From the NCBI RefSeq assembly GCF_964355755.1, contig NC_092671.1, forward strand, positions 14,674,501 through 14,738,500: DNA of 64,000 nt. The letters are read 5' to 3'. Both the position numbers and the translations under genes were made by a program. Below the pieces are notes generated by a model. The model did no database searches and was not told where the DNA came from. It saw only the letters and a list, made by a program, of their open reading frames with translations. Every line of letters begins with the position of its first letter. The stretch's first letter is position 1. The stretch is from Antedon mediterranea. Lineage: Eukaryota; Echinodermata; Crinoidea; Comatulida; Antedonidae. Below are positions 11,701 through 22,908 of the stretch, one piece after another.

Positions 11701-14678
11701 CTTCAATTTTAGACTACAGAAACAATGATAAAATAGTAAACATGAGGAAACAATAACAATAAATAGATAATGGTATCATTGTACGAATTCTGAGATTTTC
11801 CAAATTCAAATTAAAAAATAAACATTTATTTTCTTCAATTGAAACATAATAAATAAAACACTGTACACAAACATAAAAATGAAGATTACATTTTTTTTAT
11901 AAATGTAAATTATGTAAAAGCATAATTAAAATTAAGTTTAAATCATGTCTTTTATTTATTTATTAATTAGTAAGAGAATACATTTTTCATTTGTTACTAT
12001 AAACTAATATACATTTTATTTGTTGTTTAAAGCAGGCTGGTCAAAGGCACCCCTGGAAGTTATTGATATTGATATTAGGTGGATGTATGTTGTTACCTTT
12101 AAAGAACTAAGCTTTTCCTTTTCCTTAACAATTTCTTCGATCGTCTCTGTTAACATAGAAATTTCTTGAACTCTATTTTCAAGTTCACATTTAGTTTCTG
12201 CTAAAATCTTTTGGAAAGATTCTGAAAAAGCAAAGTACACTGTTCAATTATTCTTCTTCTATCATGTGAAAAGGACATTACTAATGAATGAATGATAAGT
12301 GGTGGCTTTACCAATTAATAAATAATTAGTTTGACACCTATTGTAATTATATTTCAATTCACTTACCCTTTTCTGCTTGAATATTAATTAGGGCACACTG
12401 ACGCTCATCCATCTTCTTGTTTAGAATATCAAGCATGTTGCTTTTTTCTTGACAGAGATTTGATAGTTCCTCCATCTGTTCAAAAAAAATTACATAATTT
12501 GTTTACCATGTTAAAAAGTATATTGGTTTTATAAATACATTTAACAGAACTTTATGATAAATATATTGATAACTTTATTTCTATACTATTATTAATTTAT
12601 AACTAAGTAGTTTACAATCATTTTAGGACCCTTATTGAAAACTAATTTTAAGACATGTATTTTGATTTATGTATTTGTACTTCACTTGGTTGACTGATAT
12701 AAAATATTTGTATTGATACAAATGTTGGGACATTCAAATAAAAATATAGAAAGATGAGAGGGAATAACTAAAGTGACCAATACCACTCTCTCCCCACCAT
12801 CATTCCTTTAAATCAACTCTATATAGATAATATGTACTTACTTCATTATCTAAATCTTTCAGTTTTGCCTGAAATTGTTCAACAACCTCATTATGATGTT
12901 TGTCATCCGCTTCCACTATTAAAGCAAACATAATAATTTGCCAAAAAACAAAACATATAATTGACATAACATAAGTTTATATATAAACTTATTTCGCAAA
13001 TTCAATGCATATAAAAATAACATGAAGTATCAAAAATAGTAAAAGATTAATGTTAAATGCAAGACCAGCTGGCAAAACTATTTGGAATTAAAAAGTAGTT
13101 TATCACACACAGTTTTCACAATCATACTATTAGAATAGATAAATTAATACGTAACAAAATACCATAAATAGACTTACGCTTAAATTTACCAAAACTATAA
13201 ATACCAAAATTAACAAACATTTCAGAAGCACTACAGAATTTACTCAAGTTCAGTAACATACGCAAATAATTATTGTAACAAACTTTTAAAGAATGAAATG
13301 TTTGCTTAGTGTGATTGAACCAAGACTATTACAATAGAAACTACAGTAAGACTTCAACAAATACACTTTATCACATTTATGTATTCAAGAAAAAAGAAAA
13401 TGAACAACTTACATTTGGTTTTTAAATTATTCACTTGATCAATGTGTTCCAGGCTTAAACTTTTGAATTGCTCTTCTAACTCCTATAAAGACAGCAAAAA
13501 TATTATATAAATAGTTAAAAATTAAGGCCTGAAAAAAAACTTTTAAAGTGTGTTTCATGATAATGAAACATATGTCACGAAATAGTTATTGAAATATTTG
13601 AAACCTTTGTGCTTTATATCTACATTCCTTCCTGTCATATCAATATTAAGTCCATGCCACCAAACAAATTAATTATAAGTATATTATTCATACTTGGCAT
13701 TGTTGCATTTGCTGTTTGTCTTGTAGTTGCAGTTCATCTTTAACGTGTTCATACAGTGCTAACCTTTCTTCAACTTTGTTGCTGTAGTCTTTCAAAATAT
13801 TGCACATACTGCGTGTGGACTCGATTCTACAGAACAAACACATTTGAAGTAATTCTGTATGTCTTCATTGATATCAATAATGATTACTGGAGTTAAAATG
13901 AAGAAACAACTGGCTGACTTACTTTTGACTAATATCATGTTGGTTATCAATTTCAAGCTGTAACTTCTGACTCAGATTTTCATTTTGAAGCTATAGCATA
14001 AATAGAAATATACCTTAAAGTGAGTTGTTATTCTCATGCATTGTCAATATTATAGATGATTAAAAAAACAATCTAAATATTCAATTTATCAAAAAACAAA
14101 CAAAAAGGAATACCTGTAATTCTAATATCGATTTCCTTTGTGATTCAATAGTCTGTTGACACTCACTAAGTTTTCTATCTTTGTACTTCACATCCATTTC
14201 TATGTCTACCTTCCATTTTCGTATCTTGTCAGCTTCTTTATGTAGTTTGGAGTGAAGTGATCTCAGTTTTTCAGATGATTCTTCAGCTGTTACCTTCTGC
14301 TGTTTTGATTGCTGTATGAACTGGGTATTTTGCATATTTGTTTTTAATGTTTCTTGTTGCTGAATATAGGCCTATTCATTATTATTAAAAAAGAAACATG
14401 TTTGTAATACACTAGGCCCTAGCCTAGGCCTAGTAGTAGTAATACATTTGGTTTATACACTGTGGTCTTTATTATTTTTCTTCTTTTTACCTTGGGACCT
14501 AGTAGGCCCTAGGCCTAGATAGCTAGGTCTAGCCTAGGCTACAACTTGAAATACTTACTTTAGGATTATCAATATCAGTTGGTTCTTTTGATTTGAGAGT
14601 AAAAAAATCAGACTGTTGTTTGCCACTCAATTGAGTTTTGAAGAAACTATCTCCAATCATCATATCCATCGTTGCCAT
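5794..14678 (-). CDS. SYCP1: Synaptonemal complex protein 1 (transverse filament)
   Basis: The gene has 24 coding exons in transcript order: 14678-14559, 14371-14114, 13990-13923, 13826-13694, 13482-13413, 12915-12842, 12475-12367, 12221-12097, 11713-11555, 11322-11206, 10974-10870, 10683-10580, 10227-10110, 9995-9846, 9423-9220, 9090-9028, 8914-8741, 8520-8428, 8217-8080, 7795-7606, 7071-6944, 6732-6556, 6184-6107 and 5988-5794. The total is 3150 nt, 1049 aa (human about 976). The diagnostic block LHKEADKIRKWKV (residues 83-95) and QRKSILELQ match vertebrate SYCP1. Residues from about 70 to 800 are heptad-type coiled coil. The tail holds TP sites (TPRTPRTP), a basic patch before an acidic serine run (KKKRVIFAESDDES), and a Lys-rich end. 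Family knowledge: parallel SYCP1 dimers bridge homologous chromosomes in meiosis. A T-rich acceptor ends just before the ATG, so a non-coding first exon lies upstream. Confidence 0.95.
6835..6900 (+). repeat. tRNA-like SINE relic in SYCP1 intron
   Basis: A short stretch resembles a tRNA promoter: an A-box-like GCTAGTGGTTAGTG, then 20-odd bases later the perfect B-box-like GTTCGAATCCC. It does not fold as a complete tRNA that I can recognise, so it is best read as the head of an old SINE between SYCP1 exons 22 and 21. Confidence 0.4.
7840..7980. repeat. Foldback element, family GTTGATATAAAGTTTGC, copy 1
   Basis: The ends are inverted: GTTGATATTAAGTTTGCAGT at the left and the complement of GTTGATATAAAGTTTGCGGT at the right. 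The interior is also partly palindromic (AACTGTTGAGTTTCTCGACG). It lies in the SYCP1 intron between exons 20 and 19. Two further copies are at 42104-42270 and 55487-56488. The size and lack of coding suggest a MITE-type non-autonomous DNA element. Confidence 0.75.
10360..10445 (+). repeat. Degenerate tRNA-like SINE fragment
   Basis: GTGGCCTGATGTTATAACATG followed by CCAGGTTCCGTGGATG and TTCCTGG resembles a worn tRNA-derived SINE head. It sits in the SYCP1 intron between exons 13 and 12. Evidence is similarity to the intact head at 37168 only. Confidence 0.3.
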
Positions 14679-15310
14679 CTAATAAAAAAGTAAATTTAAA
14701 TATGCTAGCAAGACTAGGCCTAGCCTTAAGTCTAATAAAAGTTTTAGTAGGGTAACTATAGCCTAGGGCCTATATAATATAAGCTACCGCGGCCTAGGGC
14801 CGGCCTAGCCTAGTCCTCTTCTAGGCTAGACTCTAGCTAGGTAGGGGCACTTACCTTAAGGCTATCCTAGGTTTAGAGGCCAAGGCTAGGGCCTAGCCTC
14901 TAGCTAGCCTAGCTAGTCTAGGCCTCCTAGCCACCTAGCCTAGGCTAGGCCTAGCCTAGCCCTTAGTACTTAGTTTAGGCCTACTAGGCTAGCCTACTTA
15001 AAAATAGAGCTGAGCCTGATACTCAATGGTGGAGAGGACAGAATCAAAGGACAGGTGCATTTGGAAAGTTCCCAAGAACTCTTTTAACTAGCCTAGGCCT
15101 AGGCTAGGCCTAGCCTAGTGGTGCAAGTAGTAGTCTAGGCTAGCTAGGCTAGTCCACCTAGCCTAGTAGCTAGCTAGGCTAGGCCTAGCTAGGGCTAGCC
15201 TAGCCTAGTAGGCCTAGCCTAGCTCCTACTAGCCTAGCTTGCCTTATTTAGACCTTTAGTGTTAGTAGCTGTAATTGTATGGGCCTACCTCTAGGCCTAG
15301 CCTAGTATGG
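14398..15310. repeat. CTAG/GGCC-rich low-complexity block at SYCP1 5' end
   Basis: The block is dominated by overlapping CTAG, GGCC and CCTAGG words (for example GGCCTAGCCTAGGCTAGG), densest between about 14700 and 15250. The words are self-complementary, so the tract is locally palindromic at every scale but has no fixed repeat period. It covers the first SYCP1 intron and the divergent promoter area. Smaller patches occur near 42600-42790, 43800-43870 and 56200-56260. Confidence 0.75.
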
Positions 15311-15798
15311 GTGGTTACAAAAAGATGTTTAAAAAAAGACCGGCCCTGTTGCTGCCGCCGGTGATCTGATGAAAATTTCGTTTGCGTCTGCTGAATGTGT
15401 GACGTGCGACGTGTCGCCGTGCGCGCGTGGGGCAGACGATTTTACACTGCGCATGTGTATAAACTTTTATCCAATAAAATGTTAGCATTTATTAGCCACG
15501 CCCAAAAGACGATTGAGGCTGTTACGTTTATGTCATGTCAGCACTTCCCTTTTAATTTATAATAATTATATTTAATATTATTACATAGGCCTAGTCCTAT
15601 CGTTGTTTGTTATAGTGTCTCTGACAACAATATTTGTTTGCTGACGCCCTCATCTGTCTTTCAAATAAATTACAATGACACGAGTTTCAGATATCTAGGC
15701 CTATACTGCCACCAGGCAAAAATATGTATAACAAACATACTATATAATAATCTGTGATTACCTACACCACCAGATAAGTTATACTGCGTCGCAGGAAT
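14679..15798. promoter_or_regulatory. Divergent upstream region of SYCP1 and the GPCR
   Basis: 1.1 kb separates the two start codons. Besides the CTAG-rich tract it contains a local CpG-rich patch near 15345-15440 (words such as GACGTGCGACGTGTCGCC and GCGCGC) and a CCAAT box near 15470, features expected of a promoter in otherwise AT-rich DNA. The SYCP1 non-coding first exon must lie here. Exact start sites cannot be seen. Confidence 0.5.
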
Positions 15799-18676
15799 AT
15801 GAGCAACAACACGACTGCTGCAGTCGGCAATGAGCTCGACACTGCTGAGTTGTTTTATGTAGCATGTCTAGTCCTGATACTAGCGTTTGGAACTGTTGGG
15901 AACATTCTAATCATTGCTGCTGTTGTCATCTGTAAATCACTTAGAACAAAATGTAATATCTTTATCGTAAATTTAGCCATTGCAGACTTTTGTGTTGCTA
16001 CTATATGTGGTATTGGTTATATTATTGGATGTTTAACAAAGGGACAATTTTACGTGGAACATCGTACTGTATGTAACTTATTAGGAGCAGTAGTTGTTGT
16101 TAGTTGTGTTTGTTCTTTATGGAATATAATGGCAATAGCTCTCAACAGGTATGTAAAACATAGTATATTGCTGTATGGTTAAACTAAACATTCTGAACTA
16201 TCATTCGCCTGTCAAAAAATGTCACTAAAATCTTTTGAACCTACTAAATCATTGCGTTTCTAGATACATACACTAATAAAAGTCAATGGTCACATATTAA
16301 TTAATAAAACAACTCCATACTAGAGTCAGATACAGATTTAGCTTTAATTTCACCTACTTTTTCTCATTCCGGGTCATCAGTTAGTGACTCCCGATTCACC
16401 GAATGCATATAGATAAATAAATTAAAGAAGCCATGATCCAGTCATGTCTTTAATTTAGAAATACTGGCAGGTGATTCTTAAAAATAGAAATGACATTATA
16501 ACAATCAGTGATTTCTACCTATCAACAACATCGCCAGAACAGACTTCAGATATAATCAAGATTGATGCGCATAACAGAGTGGTATATACATATCCTACAC
16601 ATCTAAACGATTTGAACTGTTTGTCGGCTCTGGTTTCAAATGTAATGGTCCAGATAACAGAAGATAATTGACATGATATGTATAATCTTTCGGAATATGA
16701 TTTAAAAATTAAAGAGACGTTTTATCGAACTATACGGTAGGCATAATAATAAAAGTGGTATAATATGACTTTTGATGCCGGAGGTAATTATTTAACGAGA
16801 GATATACGTAAAACAAAGCATCATTAATATGGACCAACGAAATAACAATCCCAGAATCCTTATCACCACAATATAAATAAAACGTCGTGCTCGTCCACAA
16901 CCTCCCCACCCCACCAACATAATAGGTTAATATTTTCATGACACGCTCTGTATTTTCAATGACAGATAATTATGGTATTTAGTAATGCCAGGTATTTACA
17001 CTTTTTATGTAGAAACTCACTAAATTGATACATGTTACTTATTTGAATTGTCTTTTGTGAAATGAATTATTTTAACTTACCTGGATCTCAGCATATTATC
17101 TTCCTTTAAATCTGAGATCCTCAATATGAGTTGTTTTTGTTTATGATCCCATAGTTGACACGACCGGGGCAGTGGGGGGGGGGGGGGGGGTGGTATACAT
17201 TGATAAACATTGTCTATTAACGATGTTCGTAAAACTATAGAATGAGAATGTTTATACTAAACTCTGATATAGACTGATTTCTTTGGCGCCATCTTAACGA
17301 AGTTTCATTGAAACACTTATTGCTTTAAAAAAAAAACCTTAAACACAGCTAAAGCTTGGTTCCCACTAGGACGTAACGCAGTGACGTAGACGCAACGCAA
17401 GCGAGTTGACCAATCCCACGCGACTGTTCGAATAATCCATCGCTTGAGATTGGTCAAGTCACTTTGCGTTGCGTTACGTCCTTGCGTTGCGTCCTATAGT
17501 GGGAACCAAGCTTGAAGGATGATGCGAAACTCACAAATGTGTAAACTCAGCCAAGTGAGTCTGCTGATAATATTATGCAATTTAAAATACATGATCGCCT
17601 GTTATTCTCATGATTTTAACAAATTGTTTCTCAAATTGTATTTTCCACTTAACTATATAGCTTTCATTTTATAAACTCACCATTACCCAAAGGATATCAA
17701 TCGACCTGTCAACCTTGATTACGTTTAATAATCTGATATAGTATCACGGATGGTTGATATGTTCTCGTTATTTCTTGGTATTATTTAAAAAATGAAATTT
17801 GTTTATCATATATAGTTTTACTTACATGGATTAATGGACTAGTTACACTTTATATATAATTATACATTTTTGTGTAGGCCTATATACTTTCGAAAGGGAA
17901 AATATTATATTGATTTTTAAATTGTTCTATCTTACAGATATTTCTTTATATGCAGACGTCGACAATATTATCAATACTTTACGTGGTGCAACACAGTTTT
18001 AATCGCAATTTCGATCTGGTTCCTGGCAATCTTAGTTGATTTTGCAAATGTCTTTGGATGGGGAGGACATTCTCTACACGAAAAACATTACGGATGTACA
18101 TATGATCAGACTTCGAACTATGGTAGTCTTATATTCCAAGCTATTATAGGATTTACAATACCAACTGTTGGAATAATCGGAGCGTACTCTGGTATTTACT
18201 TACAAGTGCGCTCCAGCACACGCGAACTTATGAATGTAGCAGACAGCGAAAGACGCGACTCAAAGAAACTACCAAGAAACAGACCAAAAGACTGCGAAAT
18301 TTTAAAAACTGTTCTCTTCATATTCATTGTATTTCTCATGTGTTGGATGCCGTTTATGAGCCTTGTTATATTCGATCCGGACATGAAATGTTCTAAGTAC
18401 ATTTATATGTATTTTATCGTATTAGCGGATCTGAATAGTTGTATTAATGGCGTTATTTATGGAGTTATGAATAAACGATTCAGGATTGCATATTGTTATA
18501 TATTGACATGTGGAAGATCCAATACCAAACAAGTGAAATTAAAAGTGTTTTCTACAACGACTGCTTATTCTGTCAAAGCAACTTCGTATAATGTTGGTAA
18601 TGGTATTAGTAAGAAATTACGAGATGCCCTGATTGAGCAGCGACCATCAGTCACAGACATCAGATTAAAAGCGTGA
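15799..18676 (+). CDS. Class A GPCR, melatonin-receptor-like
   Basis: Exons are 15799-16148 and 17938-18676, joined in phase 2 inside the Arg codon of NRY. The product is 362 aa. Visible rhodopsin-family landmarks are N35 in TM1 (GTVGN), D63 in TM2 (NLAIAD), C92 before TM3 and the ECL2 Cys in HYGCTYD, N116-R117-Y118 in place of DRY, a TM5 Pro (FTIP), CWMPF in TM6, and NGVIYG in TM7 in place of NPxxY. NRY followed by FIC, the intron within NRY, and NxxIYG are hallmarks I associate with melatonin receptors. N3 and N4 fit N-glycosylation. The Cys in ILTCGR could be palmitoylated. The ligand is unknown; an orphan receptor of the melatonin-like group is equally possible. Confidence 0.85.
17174..17190 (+). 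repeat. Poly-G tract
   Basis: An uninterrupted run of 17 G in the GPCR intron. Similar homopolymers occur as poly-C near 19283 and poly-G near 44650. Such runs are prone to sequencing-length error. Confidence 0.9.
17352..17513. repeat. Foldback MITE, family AAGCTTGGTTCCCACTA, full copy
   Basis: The 162 bp is almost wholly palindromic. The left end AAGCTTGGTTCCCACTA is mirrored by TAGTGGGAACCAAGCTT at the right. Inside, ACGTAACGCA and TTGCGTTACGT, and GTTGACCAATC and GATTGGTCAA, continue the stem. It sits in the GPCR intron. Degenerate copies are at 19199-19315 and 48629-48740. There is no coding capacity, so it is a non-autonomous element. Confidence 0.85.
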
Positions 18677-18887
18677 CTTATGTCTTTAATTAACATGCAT
18701 GTTATTCCGATTAAAAATGTTTTTCAGCACTCTAGACGCTGTACTTCTCATATGGATTATTATGTGCAATTTAATTTAACTTATGTTTCAAATTACTGTA
18801 TGTTATTCCCATAAGCACATGAAGAAAACGTCAACAACGAATAGATTCTCCAACATTGTTGTTCAGGTTATTCTGATTCAGATTTTA

Positions 18888-18893
18888 AATAAA
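18888..18893 (+). terminator. Candidate GPCR polyadenylation signal
   Basis: AATAAA lies 212 bp after the GPCR stop codon, in a sensible position for a short 3' UTR. Confidence 0.4.
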
Positions 18894-19198
18894 ACTGAAC
18901 ACCTAATTCCGAGAATTGAGATCAGTATAGATTTCAATGTTGATTGTAGAATTGTTTGACTCTTGACAATTTAGACCTGCTACGTTTGACTGACTGACTT
19001 CTGACATTAGTTTAAAGATAGTTCTACTGTACGACTTGACTATGACGACCATTGGTTTGATAGAATACCAGTATATTTCTGCGCATTTAATCTGGCAGTG
19101 CTGGGCGTGTTATATATAACCATTATATCCATATATAATATAGTATTAGTATAATTATACTACTGTATTTGCTTATTTATGTGACGCGCGCTGATTCT

Positions 19199-19315
19199 AA
19201 AGTTGGGTTTCCACTTGGACACAACGCAAGAAAGGATGTAATTATATAAGCGCACCGAATCACGTCGTGTGTTGGTGGATCGTCCCCCCCCCCCCCCTTT
19301 TGTGAGAACCAAGCT
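19199..19315. repeat. Foldback MITE, family AAGCTTGGTTCCCACTA, degenerate copy
   Basis: It begins with AAAGTTGGGTTTCCACTTGG and ends with GAGAACCAAGCTT, the diverged ends of the element at 17352. The middle has been replaced by other sequence including a run of about 16 C. Confidence 0.6.
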
Positions 19316-20126
19316 TCAAAAGGCCCTATTCGTGACTGATGACGTAGTTACATACATACAGGCACTTAAATAAAGAGCTCGTTGTGCATGCCATAAGCTG
19401 CCTCATTTAGTGACTCGAACTGCTGACTGTTACGTCCAACATACCCCATAGCATTTTTTTAAACGAAACTGGACACGACTGCAAAAAAAAATGTATTTTT
19501 CGAACACGAGCTTGATTGTAAATTACATCATTAATGCATGTTACAACCAATTAAAGATTAAAATGTATGTATATTTTTACAAAATATTTTATATGTTAAA
19601 CTACGGCCTACGTGTCAACAGCATGGCATTTCTTTAATTTAGTCTTGCCAACGTGGTGAGTCTCCTGACGTTATTTTAGGCCTAACAAGGTGTGCTTAGA
19701 GACACAGCCTTATTCAATACTGTACATTTATTTTGAATAATGCAAACTCAGTGCTTTACAATTAATTTATAGCGAATAAATTGATATAAAAAACAAATTG
19801 ACTGTGTGTTGTTTTGTTCGATAACTGCGAGTGGAAAATAAATACAGAACTAAACTTTCGTTTTTTTACGTACGGATATTGTAACTTTTGGTACTTTATG
19901 CATATTGCAATATGGGCGTCTGAAGCGCTTGAGGCGACCGTCATGAGTGATTGTTAATTAAACCGCCTGTCACTACAACTAGTTATGAATACTAATGGGT
20001 TTGATATTAAATGACTTCAATATCAATGCACATCATGATGAAAAGACGTCCTCATGGAGAAGTAGTTAATTAATATTAGAATATACAATAATGAATATTA
20101 ACTATACAATAATGAAATATAGGTAA

Positions 20127-22908
20127 TGACGTCAGTCGAGCCAGTTCACAAGGGTCAAGCCAACCTCATGATTTATGAAATAAATATAAGTGAAATAATC
20201 ATAATGTTTTTATTTAAATACAATCGTTTATTTTTGTGCACTGTTTTCAAAACTGGTTTATTGTTGCACCAATATTTTACTGTATTCCTAATTCCTATTA
20301 ATATCACTTGCTAGGACCTTGCTTTTTTATAGTCGGCCGGATACCAATGTGTATAAATAAATGTGAATGTTTCTTGTTACATCAACCGGTACTGTCGCCG
20401 ATGAGGCGAACAACATGCATGTATACATGAGTGATGGTGTTTTACAAGATAGTGATATGATGTATACGTGTTTTTTACAACATTCCGATTGTGAACACTC
20501 CACGGCAGACTGATATTTCAATTCAGGGTATGTCATGCGTTTACCAAGCAAAGTATGCTGACCTTAATAAGGATAGCCTAAAATACAAATGAAGTATAAT
20601 TACATATTAATGATATAGGCTAATGTGTTTGGTAAAAAACCATTACCAAAAGAGGTGGGTGGCTATTATAAAGTATGCTATTTGAATGTTAAGGCAAGGG
20701 ATTTAACTTATCACTCCAATAATTAATTAATTAGGCAAATCACTTTTACCCTTACAAAAATGCTACAAAATGTTGTTTTTCATAAGCATTAAAATCAAAA
20801 TAGTAACAAAAAAGACATACCGTAATCGAAGCGTTCAAAATGTTTATTTCAATATAGATAAGTGTGTATACAATCCATTCCAATAATGTGTCTTCATTGT
20901 CGGTATTATAAAGACGAACCTTGATTGGATTGGATTGGATTAAGTTAATGTTAACATCAATACCGTTAATGTCTAATATCCCTGTCACGTTTCCAATTAA
21001 TTTAATCTTGATATTGAACTAAGGTATAGGGTTTACATCAAAGTTTAAAAACAGAAAGAAAAACAAATGTTGTATAAAATATTCTATACAAACTACTCTA
21101 TTTGATGAACAATACCTTTTAAGAATGTTTTGCAGGTATTATTATTAACATAAACATAATGTACCGTAATAGGTCTAACTATACTGATGTATGAAACAAT
21201 CAATATGATGATCTAAAAAAAAAGATGATTATCATCACAATAACGGTGTGATGATTCTGTTTAACATCCAAGAGTGAATGACAATGATGAGAAATGGTGA
21301 CGAGGTTTATGAAGATGTTGACGATTAATTGTAATGATGATGATAATAATGATGATATTGATTGATTATTCAGATAAACGTTACGTCATGAAAATCATAG
21401 AGTATGTTTACGTGTGTACGTTTGTTAATGTTCTTGTCTTTGACGTGACGTCATCGTTATCGATCAGAGAATTGCCATAGGGAGATATAATTCCAATAAT
21501 ATGGAAACATCGATCAATCTTATCCCACGCTAATACAAGTAGTTTACATGATATGTTTGTAAAAATAATTGTTGTCAGTTGAAAATTCGATTGCCTCGTT
21601 TTAACCAGTTATATAAAGATAAAAGACATTGGACGAATTTTGGATACAAACACGTAAATGAAGTAAGTCAAAAAGCCCTCGTCAATCATATTTGAACCAC
21701 AATAAATGGTTGAAAGGGGTATACAATATTTTTTAAAGTTACATTTTTGTTTTTTCATGAATTATTCAATGGTCCCCACGACCCTATCAATAAGTATATC
21801 TACTTTTTCAACTACGTCTCGATTAAATATTCAGTATTGGTAACGCGGTCATTTTTACAGGAAAAATCCAACCATAGTAAAATATTATGTGACTAGGATG
21901 CCGCAAGTGTGTACGAAGACCACTACCAATACTATAGATTATATAGATTATATACATTTATTATTATGCACTGCCTTGCACACACACAAACGATACTCTC
22001 ATCAGACTCAAGACTTTTCGGCTGTGTTAATAATAATGGCCTCTAAAAATCTATATTATTTACATTACATAGTCGTTTTATACAGCGATACAAATAATAT
22101 TATTATTGCAAAAATTAAAATTTTGATTAATATAAACAATTACTATTATTTTAGTTTCATTCTATATTTGGACTAAGACAAGCTTACATGACGTCATGCA
22201 TAGGCCTAAAGGCTAATACCAACTGGATATCATACATTGTAATATCGTCAATGCTCATTTAAAAATAAAATAAGTGATAATTTGGTGAACTGGTGGCAAA
22301 AATGGATGGGACTCTAAGGACATTTGGAGTATTTGGAATGATCAGGATCTAATATAGATATGTCTCTTTTTAAATGCTCATGGGTTTCATTCTATATATA
22401 TATATCCGTTAATTAAAGACGCAAATATTTCATTTCAAAATGGTTCTTCGAAAATCGTGGTGTTTATATTAATTCTACACACCGTGTGTGATGTGATATA
22501 GATTCCTAGAAGTTTTTATACGAACTTTCAGGAAAATAATGTTTGTTTCATTTACAGCGAAACTAAATATTTGACGCACTTTTGTTAAGATCTATAAGTA
22601 AACAATACATCGTGATTTATATTGTATTATAATTAATAATATCAAACACGCTTTGTTTAACAAGTAGCTGTTTCAACAAATCAATAGTGTCTGCAGATTC
22701 GTTTAATTTGTGTTTTATTCCGACGCCTTTAAAAGTATTCATTCTGTTCTTAGCGAGAAGTCTATAACTTATCCGACAATGGTTAAGAAAAATCTGTCAA
22801 AGGTGAAAAGGCAAAATAATGACGTCACATTTAATTAATATGCGATATATATTAATTGTATAAAACTCTCTTATTGTTATTACAATCCAAATGAGAACTC
22901 TGACGTCA
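20127..22908. promoter_or_regulatory. Cluster of five perfect CRE palindromes
   Basis: TGACGTCA occurs at 20127-20134, 21446-21453, 22189-22196, 22820-22827 and 22901-22908. A given 8-mer is expected about 0.04 times in 2.8 kb of balanced sequence, and less in AT-rich DNA. TGACGTCA is the consensus for CREB/ATF bZIP dimers. The sites are not embedded in an obvious repeat, so a cAMP-responsive enhancer is a reasonable inference. The nearest gene on the left is the GPCR. Confidence 0.5.

Noticed and set aside
20126-22176. Short plus-strand open frames in the intergenic region
   Set aside because: They are AT-rich and Ile/Tyr/Asn-biased, without domains, codon bias or splice partners.
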